Origin: UBA6168 sp041392505
Lineage (GTDB): Bacteria > Bacteroidota > Bacteroidia > Chitinophagales > Saprospiraceae
Direction: 5' to 3'
DNA: 64,000 nucleotides
Assembly (NCBI GenBank): GCA_041392505.1
Contig: JAWKLX010000026.1
Location: 1 to 64,000, forward strand
Part shown: one piece after another, positions 18,278-25,510 of the stretch
How the letters are laid out: the number at the start of each line of letters is the position of its first letter
Position numbering within the stretch: the stretch's first letter is position 1
The notes under the pieces: generated by a model
What the model was told of the DNA's origin: nothing
What the model saw: only the letters and a program-made list of their open reading frames with translations
The model's database searches: none
Made by a program: the position numbers and the translations under genes

Positions 18278-19725
18278 ATGAAGAATCAAACTCTAATAAT
18301 TATATTATGGTTCATTTCCATAAACATTTCATTTTCGCAAATCATACATAATGATTCTTTAGATGTTTTTTTATAGATCAATTAATGGAAGAGTTTGAAT
18401 TATAGGGACTTTCCATTAGTATCGTACATAAAGGATACACGATCTACTCAAAAGGATTCGGCACGAGAGAATTCGGTAAAAATTCACCTGTAGATAATCA
18501 TACTCTTTTTGGAATAGGTTCTATTTCCAAATCTTTCGTAGCAACAACTATGGGAATGCTTTGTGGATAGAGGAAAATTAAGTTAGGGATGACAATATTG
18601 ATTGATTATCTCCCTTATTTTGAACTATATGATCCCTACGTTACGTGGAGAATTTTTCTAAGAGATTTACTAACTCACCGAAGCGGGCTTAATAATGTAA
18701 GTGGCGGTACATTATTAATTAGCACTGATTTTTCAAGACAAAGAGATAAATTAAAGGGCTTAAACACCTAAAGCCGATATCAGGATTTAGAGATGCTCCA
18801 GCCTATCAAAATGTTATGTGGATAGTAGCCTCGAAGACCCATATAAACTAGTAAGTGGTGTGGCATGGAAGAATTTTTACAAAAGCAGATGTTCGATAAA
18901 TTAAGAAATGAACAATACTACCCAGCTAAAGTTGCAGACAAAGAAGCATCTGCAAATCTGGCAGAAGCCACATATGCAGATATGATAATTTTCAAAGAGT
19001 TCAAATAGAACAAGAAAAGGCTGACAATTCGATGCCTGGGGTTTTATATTTTCGTCTGCTAATGAAATGGTAGTTATATAAATTACTTCTAAATAAGGGA
19101 GTAATTGGACAGATACCATAATTTCAATCAAAACTCTTGAAGAAATTTTTTAAACCTCAGAATCACTATCAAGCTTTACCTGAGCCCTTTCAAAATGAAT
19201 TCACTTCTTGTGGCTTCGGCTGGTGGTTAACGCTAAAAATGGCCATAAGATTATCATTGTCGGAGGGAATAGATGGAGCAACTGCAAATTTGATGATGGT
19301 CGAAGATCTGGATTTTGGAGTGATTGTTTTGTCAAATGCAAGTGAGTTGGCTCCTTTGTATTGACTCATAAGTATTATATGATTTTTTAAATAATGAAGA
19401 CTATAACTCTAAAGACTTCATCTTAGGTTTAAGAAATCGACGTATAGAACAAAAGCAACAAGCAAAAAAGACTTTGAAAAATCAAGAATTAAAGACACAA
19501 AACCCTCCCTTTATCTTAAATCATATGCTGGCAATTACCACGATAAGATGTATGGTGATATATTCATCAATGCTGAAGGTGAGGATTCATTGAAATCTCA
19601 TTTCCCAATCATTATTTAAAGGGAAATTAAAACATTGGCATTATGATACTTTCCTCATTGATTGGAATGATATCAGAGTTCCTGATGGCTTCCTAACTTT
19701 TAATTTCAATGCAAAACATGGTTAA
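18278..19725 (+). pseudogene. Broken beta-lactamase-family serine hydrolase gene
   Basis: ATG 18278 begins a signal-peptide-like start (LIIILWFISINISFSQ). Frames then recover a class C beta-lactamase/esterase-like protein: GLSISIVHKGYTIYSKGFG, LFGIGSISKSFVATT (SxxK motif intact), IDYLPYFELYDPYVTW and FLRDLLTHRSGLNN. Later pieces are GFGWWLTLK and VEDLDFGVIVLSNASELAPL. Stops and frameshifts break it in at least six places. Such enzymes cleave peptides or esters in the periplasm. The gene is clearly dead, although most of its length persists. Confidence 0.7.
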
Positions 19726-19781
19726 GAATAAATAAATCATCAAAACCCGAAAAAATTAAATTATTAGTACTAACCAAAAAA

Positions 19782-19920
19782 TAACAGTAGCTAATGGCTA
19801 TAAGTAATTACTTGTTCTCGCCTGCTTCTGAAAATCCTCGCGGATTTTCAGTTCGGTATGTCCTTGCAAAGTTAAGTGCTAAAACTCGCCACAAACCATA
19901 TGCAAACCGTTAGCAACAAG
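19782..19920 (+). repeat. attC-like site 5 (long)
   Basis: Outer words TAGCTAATGG (left) and CCGTTAGCAA (right) are complementary at 8 of 10 positions. The right word contains GTTAGCA, close to the attC core consensus GTTRRRY. A perfect inner hairpin GAAAATCC-TCGC-GGATTTTC lies in the middle. It directly precedes the intact DinB-like gene. Confidence 0.5.
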
Positions 19921-19935
19921 AAAAAAACATAAATA

Positions 19936-20457
19936 ATGGAAGAATCAGAAACGAAAAAAAATCCAGCGTTCTTAAAAGAAGTTTATCAGTTAAATGAGGG
20001 TACTGAACTCACAGAGGCGCTTAAACTAAGTTTGAAAGCAATCAATGACATTGATATCGCTCAATTAAACAGAATTGGCTTGAAAACATATAAAGAAGGC
20101 AAATGGACAATTCATAGAATATTTCAACATCTCATAGATTGGGAAAGAATTTGGTGTTTTAGAGCTATAATTTTTGCTCGTAGAGAAGGAACTATCCCAG
20201 AGGCACATGACCAGGAAATAATGGGCAGCAATTCAAATGCAGATGAACTGTCCATTGAGCAGTTGGTAAATGAACTTCGCATTGTACGCCAATCAACCAT
20301 AATGATGTTTGACTCTTTTAATGAAGAAATACTTAAAACAAACTGTGAATTTTTTGAATACGAAATGCCTCTTTATGCAATTGGGTTCACTATTACTGCT
20401 CATCAAATACATCATTTCAGCATACTAAAAGAACGATATATTCCTTTGGACGAATAA
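19936..20457 (+). CDS. DinB-like family protein
   Basis: 173 residues from ATG 19936. DinB/YfiT-like four-helix bundle with the metal-binding His pattern: an early His in HRIFQHLIDWERIW and the pair AHQIHHFSILKERY near the end. DinB-fold proteins are metal-dependent thiol transferases or of unknown activity. The gene is flanked by attC-like hairpins on both sides and is the first intact gene of the island from the left, which fits a self-contained cassette. No promoter of its own is obvious. Confidence 0.85.
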   Translation: MEESETKKNPAFLKEVYQLNEGTELTEALKLSLKAINDIDIAQLNRIGLKTYKEGKWTIHRIFQHLIDWERIWCFRAIIFARREGTIPEAHDQEIMGSNSNADELSIEQLVNELRIVRQSTIMMFDSFNEEILKTNCEFFEYEMPLYAIGFTITAHQIHHFSILKERYIPLDE

Positions 20458-20476
20458 TTGATAAATTGGCAGTACT

Positions 20477-20550
20477 GGGGGCAACACTAAAGGCCAGCGT
20501 TCATGGGGGCTATGCGCCCCTATGAACGCCGGTGCTGACCGTTGTGCCTG
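20477..20550 (+). repeat. attC-like site 6, best preserved
   Basis: Outer words GGGGCAACAC and GACCGTTGTGCC face each other. The inner stem GCGTTCAT-GGGGGC pairs with GCCCCT-ATGAACGC around the loop core GGCTATGCGCC. It is followed by TGATTAAGAAAAAA, which recurs after the site at 21607. Confidence 0.65.
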
Positions 20551-20600
20551 ATTAAGAAAAAAAACAGAGTCCTGACAAAAAAACTCTGCTGAAATCGAAT

Positions 20601-20930
20601 TTACTCTTTGGGAAGAAGCCTTCCACTAACAGGTTCAAGGTCGTACATTACAAATGTGTCAATACAACTCATATCCTCATTTTCACCGTGGTCGTCTTTT
20701 CCTTGTTCTGTTTCGAGAAAATTGTAAAGGGTTTCTTTTTTATCAAAAGTTGCCCAGACAATTACTGTATTTCGTTCTCTGTCAACACCAACTTGACGAG
20801 CAATAACACCATCAAGTTTTTTGTCCATTTTTTCGCTTGGGGCTTTTGCAATACGGATTAATTCGTCAAGTTTCCCCGGTTTTGCAGTTGATACAGAGAC
20901 AAATGTGTACGTTGGATTGTTCATTATCAT
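20601..20930 (-). CDS. Antibiotic biosynthesis monooxygenase-like (ABM, dimeric alpha-beta barrel) protein
   Basis: 109 residues from ATG 20930 (a second ATG lies at 20924). The ferredoxin-like alpha/beta pattern of ABM proteins is visible: YTFVSVSTAKPGKLDELIRI, VDRERNTVIVWATFDKKETL and IDTFVMYDLEPV. It may be a small quinol-type monooxygenase or a stress protein; no cofactor site can be read. It is the only intact minus-strand gene of the island and is divergent from the MarR gene, with a shared operator between them. The MarR product probably represses it. Confidence 0.7.
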   Translation of the reverse strand: MIMNNPTYTFVSVSTAKPGKLDELIRIAKAPSEKMDKKLDGVIARQVGVDRERNTVIVWATFDKKETLYNFLETEQGKDDHGENEDMSCIDTFVMYDLEPVSGRLLPKE

Positions 20931-20946
20931 TGTAATTTAGTTAATT

Positions 20947-20994
20947 AATTGTGTTTATGATGCAAATATATGGCTTTATTTCAAAAACACAATT
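20947..20994. promoter_or_regulatory. Divergent promoter/operator of the ABM-MarR pair
   Basis: Inverted repeat AATTGTGTTT (20947-20956) and AAACACAATT (20985-20994), near-perfect for 11-12 bp. On the minus strand a TATATTTG -7 box (20963-20970) lies between the arms, with ATTG 19 bp upstream. The position fits autoregulation by the MarR protein. Confidence 0.6.
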
Positions 20995-21034
20995 ATTTTC
21001 TTAAATTTGTTCAATCAAAAACTAAATTGACGCA

Positions 21035-21595
21035 ATGGATTACACTTTACTGAAAGAAATAATAAAACACATTGAAGAGTTTCAGCAGGTAAGCTCTACA
21101 AATAGAATAGAGGATTTTGTGATTTGGCTGAACAACAATCTGTTTTCTGGTAACCATACGGACAAACGTTCGGCTCATGGCGAACTCCTGATTGCTTTTA
21201 AAATGATGTATTTGAACAAAGAATTAAAAAAGCAGACTAAGCGTGCTTTGTCAGAATCAAATGTTTCTTCAATAGATGAATATAGCTTCCTATTGCACTT
21301 AGATTTTCAAGATAGTTTCAGAAAAATGGAGATAATTGAATTGCACAACCTTGAAGCGCCTACTGGAATAGAAATCATAAAACGTCTTTTGAGGAATAAG
21401 TTAATTGAAGAATTTGCTGATAAGGAAGATAGAAGGGCAAAAAGAATTAAAATAACCAAAAAGGGGAAAAGAGAGATAGAAGCATTGAAGCCACAAATAG
21501 ATATGATATTTGCTAAATTTACCGAACCTCTAACCTTGGATGAAAAAATTCAAATTAGTGGGATTTTTGATAAATTAAGCGGGCAAATAAAATGA
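21035..21595 (+). CDS. MarR-family transcriptional regulator
   Basis: 186 residues. A winged-helix region spans about residues 85-150: LHNLEAPTGIEIIKRLLRNK (recognition region), LIEEFADKEDRRAKRIKITK (wing with the DRRAKRI motif typical of MarR), then KKGKREIEALKPQI (dimer helix). It is divergent from the ABM gene. MarR proteins repress small divergent operons and release DNA on ligand binding or oxidation. The ligand is unknown. Confidence 0.85.
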   Translation: MDYTLLKEIIKHIEEFQQVSSTNRIEDFVIWLNNNLFSGNHTDKRSAHGELLIAFKMMYLNKELKKQTKRALSESNVSSIDEYSFLLHLDFQDSFRKMEIIELHNLEAPTGIEIIKRLLRNKLIEEFADKEDRRAKRIKITKKGKREIEALKPQIDMIFAKFTEPLTLDEKIQISGIFDKLSGQIK

Positions 21596-21606
21596 AATAA
21601 AAACGA

Positions 21607-21675
21607 GGCACAACAAAGTGCAAAACGGCAAGTGGGGCTATGCGCCACACCTGCGTTTGCAAAGACCTTAGTGGT
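21607..21675 (+). repeat. attC-like site 7
   Basis: It begins GGCACAACAAAGTGC. The stem GCAAAACG-CAAGTGG pairs with CACACCTG-CGTTTGC around the core GGGGCTATGCGCC, and the end is AAGACCTTAGTGGTC. The following ATTAAGAAAAAAAA matches the tail of the site at 20477. Confidence 0.6.
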
Positions 21676-21731
21676 CATTAAGAAAAAAAATAAAACATCT
21701 ACACCAAGTGGATACCTCAAATAAAAATTGA

Positions 21732-22349
21732 ATGATAAAAAAATACTCAACTCTGATTGGTATAGCCATTGGGACCTTCTTACTGACAATATCGACTTTT
21801 TATTATCCAGGAGGAACTTACGAAAATGTAAATTCAGAAGGTTATGATTGGGCGAAAAATTATATAAGCAATTTGCTGGGATAGCATTAGCGGTTAACGG
21901 AGAAGAAACACAGCGAGACCTTTGCAATTTTTGGAGTTTTATTGCTTACTGCCAGCTTTGGATTATTTTTCGTGAATTTTGCAAAAAGGATTAAAATTAG
22001 AAGTGCTTCACTCGTAATTAAATATATAGGAATTTTAGCTACAATATTTGGTTTTTGTTACTGTTATCCCGTCAATGCACGATATCATGGTAACTTTGTC
22101 AAGCATACTAACTCTCCTGTATTTTTCTACATCACGGTAATGGTGGTTAAGTCAAAATTAACGATGATGAAAATTATGTCAATAGTTTTCCTGTTGACTT
22201 TTTATTTTGGAGCATACATGTATTTTTCGAGGTATCAATTGGAATATATGCCAATTATGCAGAAAATAATATTCATGATGAAGATTATTTGGGTTTTGTC
22301 ATTGGAATATTTAACCCGAAAAGAAGATTTTGAACATATAATTAAATGA
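21732..22349 (+). pseudogene. Broken DUF998-like membrane protein gene
   Basis: ATG 21732 starts IKKYSTLIGIAIGTFLLTIS, then YYPGGTYENVNSEGYDWAKN and YISNLLG before a stop. Other frames continue FAIFGVLLLTASFGLFFVNF, IKYIGILATIFGF, HDIMVTLS and LEYMPIMQKIIF. Six or so membrane segments remain, spread over at least three frames. The DUF998 label is by pattern only. Only a fragment of a recombination site (GAATGTGTGGCATTAA) follows. Confidence 0.55.
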
Positions 22350-22390
22350 AAATGAAAACGAATGTGTGGCATTAATAAAAAAGATAAAAA

Positions 22391-22450
22391 ATGGGAACTT
22401 GGGGAACTGCGATTTTTTCAGACGATTTAGCTTCCGATATAAAGGGAGCA
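22391..22450 (+). pseudogene. N-terminal fragment of a DUF4259-like gene
   Basis: ATG 22391 encodes MGTWGTAIFSDDLASDIKGA, the typical start of DUF4259-type proteins (GxWGxxxFxxD). After about 20 codons the similarity ends in unrelated GC-richer sequence that continues as an open frame to 22573 without family features. This marks the right border of the island. Confidence 0.5.
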
Positions 22451-22635
22451 TTTAAAGGTCTCGCCCAGTGTGCCAAAGCCCTCCCATCGCCTTATCCCGA
22501 AGCGAGTTTGGGAAAGGCTGCCTTACAGTACAGCCGCTCTTTTACCAGTTGCACCTTGCTTTGTTTGGCATGACTGAATAGTTCGTCTGAGAAATAAGTC
22601 ACCTGTAACACAACTAACCCAACCGCACACTAACC

Positions 22636-22729
22636 GTCCAAAACCGGACACCCATCCCCAACTTTTTAAAAAGTAAAAATTCATAAAATACTGAACAGCA
22701 ATAATTTAAAGGCATGGCACACCCCTTGA
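22636..22729 (+). promoter_or_regulatory. Sigma-54-type promoter with upstream activator dyad
   Basis: TGGCAC at 22715-22720 and TTGA at 22726-22729 match the -24/-12 elements of sigma-54 promoters (TGGCAC-N5-TTGC) with one mismatch. About 65 bp upstream, GTCCAAAACCGGAC (22636-22649) is a dyad with GTCC/GGAC arms, placed where an enhancer-binding protein would sit. The permease gene starts at 22790. Confidence 0.6.
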
Positions 22730-22789
22730 AAACAATCAAGCAAGGTTGCGTGATTCACCACTCACCATTTACCATTCACCATTAATACC

Positions 22790-25249
22790 ATGTTTGAAAA
22801 AAACTTAAAACTCGCTTTTCGGAACCTGCTCCGCAACAAATCCCAATCCGCCATCTTGATCGGTGGTCTTACAGCAGGGATGACCGCCTGCATATTATTA
22901 TTGCTCTATGTCAAATTCGAGTTGAGCTTCGATGAGTTTCATGCAAAAAAAGAAAATATTTACCGGGTGGTGAACCAGCGTTTCCAAAACGGCAAATCAG
23001 TCCAAAAAGGCACCATTACCTACCCGACCATCGGGCCAACCATGATGGCGGAATTTCCCGAAATAAAAAACAGCACCCGGATCGGCTACAGTTCGGATAT
23101 GATGTTGGTGCAAGGCGAACGGGTCAATCCATTGGGAACGGGACTCTGGGTGGACGAGCACTTTTTTGAAATATTCGACTTTCCAATTCTTACCAGCGAA
23201 GGGCTAAATATTTTGGACGAACCCAACGAGGTGGTGCTGCCACGCAGGATTGCGGAGCAATATTTCCCCATGGCGAAAGGCAATTATGAGCGGCTCATCG
23301 GTGAAGAATTAAAAATTGAACGCTACCCGGAAGCATTCAAGATTGTTGCGGTTTGCGAGGACGCCCCTGCCAATTCTTTGCTCGAATTTGACCTGCTGTG
23401 CAGCTATGCCTCTTCCATCCGTTATTGGGGCGAGGGAGCAGACAACAGTTGGACATGGTCGGATTTTTACCACTATTTGGAGTTGGCACCCGGTACGGAT
23501 GTGGCGGCTTTGGAAGCCAAATTTGCGAGCTTTAGCGAACGTCATTTCCACGGTGCCGAAGTTTCTGGCAGCGAAGAAGTTTTTACCCTCCAACCGCTGT
23601 CCCAAGCCCATTTATACTCATCAGATTTGGAATACGAAATTGGCCGCACGGCCAATGGCCAAGCGGTGTGGGCGTTATTGGCCATTGCGTTTTTCATCTT
23701 GGTCATTGCTTGGGTAAATTATGTAAACCTCTCCTCTGCACGAGCCATTGAAAGGGCAAAGGAAGTGGGTGTCCGCAAGGTCATCGGGGCAAGGAGAAGC
23801 CAGCTCATTTGGCAGTTTCTAACAGAAGCGCTCACTATCAATACGACCAGTTTGATTTTGGCTTTTGGGCTGGTGCAAATACTCCGTCCATGGTTCGCTT
23901 ACAACTTCGGATTGGAGGCTTCAGCGCTTTCCTTCCTCGGCGGGGCTGACTCCAATATGTACTTGCTGCTCACCTTGCTGGCACTCATCGCCGCTGGCGT
24001 GGCAGTGTCCGGCGCTTACCCAGCTTGGATGCTTAGTTCGCCACATGTTTCAAGTGTTTTGAAAGGTATTTTCACCAAAGACATAGGCGGGGCAGGGATT
24101 CGGAAAGGGCTGGTTATTTTTCAATTCACTTTATCCATCGCACTCATCACCGCAACTTGGTTTGTTTCCCGCCAGATCCATTTCATGACCCAACAAGACC
24201 TTGGCATTAATGTGGATCGGGTGCTCTCTATCAACTCTCCGGAGATGACCAATTGGGACAGCACTTTCATCGGTCGCATGGATGCTTTTAAAGCTGAATT
24301 AACAAATCACCCCGAAATCATTAGCGCTTCCACCTCGGACAGAGCACCTGGTGAACGAATGTCAAGGGCCTTTCAAATTAAAAAAGTAAGTGATGGGGAA
24401 AGCGGAAAAACTTATTCCAGCAATACCTTACAAACTGATTTCGGCTATGCCGAAACGTATGGCCTCCAGCCAGTGGCCGGGCGTTTTTTCCGGCAAAATG
24501 ATCACAACAGTGATGTCCGTTTTTTGGATAAAATCGTTGTGAACGAGGCCGCTGTCCGCATGTTTGGCTTCGCAAATTCGGAGGCCGCTATTGGACAGCA
24601 ATTGGAAGTTTACGGCACCAAATTGAACATCATTGGGGTGTTGCCCGATTTTCATCAGCAGTCTTTGCACCATGCCATAGAGCCAATCATTTTTGCCCCT
24701 TTTTATGGAAATGGTAACCAGCTTTCGCTGAAAGTTTCGGACAGGAACCTCGACCAAACCCTTGCCTACATCCAAACAACTTACAAGTCATTTTTTCCGG
24801 GAAACGCCTTTCAGTATAGTTTTGTGGATGACCGTTTCCAACGACTTTACGAAAGCGACATTCGTTTCAGCCACATTCTTTCATTTTTCACCTTGCTGAC
24901 GATCCTGATTGCCTGCCTTGGGCTGTTTGGGCTGGTTTCTTATATGACCTTTTTGCGGACAAAAGAAATTGGCGTCCGTAAGGTTCTAGGGGCTTCATCG
25001 GCCAGCATTGTGGCCCTTTTATCAAAAGATTTTTTAAAACTGGTCTTCTTTTCTTTGATAATTGGAGCACCATTGGCGTGGTTTGCCATTTCCAAATATT
25101 TGCGGGACTTTGCCTATCACATTAATATGGACTGGTGGGTATTTGTACTAACGGGATTGGTCGCTGTTGGTGTAGCTTTTTTAACTGTCAGTTTCCAAAG
25201 CATCAAGGCCGCCATTGCAAACCCAGTAGAAAGCCTTCGGTCAGAATGA
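22790..25249 (+). CDS. FtsX/MacB-type ABC transporter permease
   Basis: 819 residues. Two FtsX units: an N-terminal membrane helix (SAILIGGLTAGMTACILLLL) with a MacB-like periplasmic domain, three helices after about residue 285 (ERAKEVGVRKVIGARRSQLI), then a second copy ending RTKEIGVRKVLGASSASIVA plus three helices. It is the membrane part of a MacB/LolCDE-like exporter family that uses ATP to drive periplasmic movements or export. No ATP-binding subunit lies in the window. A sigma-54-type promoter precedes it, and the next permease follows after a family B repeat. Confidence 0.92.
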   Translation: MFEKNLKLAFRNLLRNKSQSAILIGGLTAGMTACILLLLYVKFELSFDEFHAKKENIYRVVNQRFQNGKSVQKGTITYPTIGPTMMAEFPEIKNSTRIGYSSDMMLVQGERVNPLGTGLWVDEHFFEIFDFPILTSEGLNILDEPNEVVLPRRIAEQYFPMAKGNYERLIGEELKIERYPEAFKIVAVCEDAPANSLLEFDLLCSYASSIRYWGEGADNSWTWSDFYHYLELAPGTDVAALEAKFASFSERHFHGAEVSGSEEVFTLQPLSQAHLYSSDLEYEIGRTANGQAVWALLAIAFFILVIAWVNYVNLSSARAIERAKEVGVRKVIGARRSQLIWQFLTEALTINTTSLILAFGLVQILRPWFAYNFGLEASALSFLGGADSNMYLLLTLLALIAAGVAVSGAYPAWMLSSPHVSSVLKGIFTKDIGGAGIRKGLVIFQFTLSIALITATWFVSRQIHFMTQQDLGINVDRVLSINSPEMTNWDSTFIGRMDAFKAELTNHPEIISASTSDRAPGERMSRAFQIKKVSDGESGKTYSSNTLQTDFGYAETYGLQPVAGRFFRQNDHNSDVRFLDKIVVNEAAVRMFGFANSEAAIGQQLEVYGTKLNIIGVLPDFHQQSLHHAIEPIIFAPFYGNGNQLSLKVSDRNLDQTLAYIQTTYKSFFPGNAFQYSFVDDRFQRLYESDIRFSHILSFFTLLTILIACLGLFGLVSYMTFLRTKEIGVRKVLGASSASIVALLSKDFLKLVFFSLIIGAPLAWFAISKYLRDFAYHINMDWWVFVLTGLVAVGVAFLTVSFQSIKAAIANPVESLRSE

Positions 25250-25295
25250 TTTTTATGCATCTAAACTGTGTACAGGATAAAAATAAAATTTACAA

Positions 25296-25457
25296 TGCGG
25301 GGCAGGAACATCCCAGTTTATGGCAAATTCCCAACGTGCCCCTATGGGATTTTAAGGGGGGAAACGGATTGAAAATCCGTTTCCCCCCTTAAAATCCCAT
25401 TGAGGAGCACTTGGGCAAGTTGAGTTGAAAGTCATCATATCCTGCTCCGCATTTAAA
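25296..25457. repeat. Family B palindromic element, copy 2
   Basis: Flanks ATGCGGGGCAGG (left) and CCTGCTCCGCAT (right) are complementary. The centre has perfect 26-bp arms (25345-25370 and 25374-25399) with a GAA loop. The lower stem GGGATTTTAAGGGG is the family-conserved part. It lies between the two permease genes. Confidence 0.8.
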
Positions 25458-25510
25458 GACATGCTTCATTAATTTTTGTCTTATACATAGACATCTAAAA
25501 TAAACAATTC

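Noticed and set aside
12561..22450. CRISPR array as an explanation for the repeated hairpins
   Set aside because: Spacing is 0.6-1.4 kb with genes between, arms vary, and no regular 30-40 bp spacers or cas genes exist.
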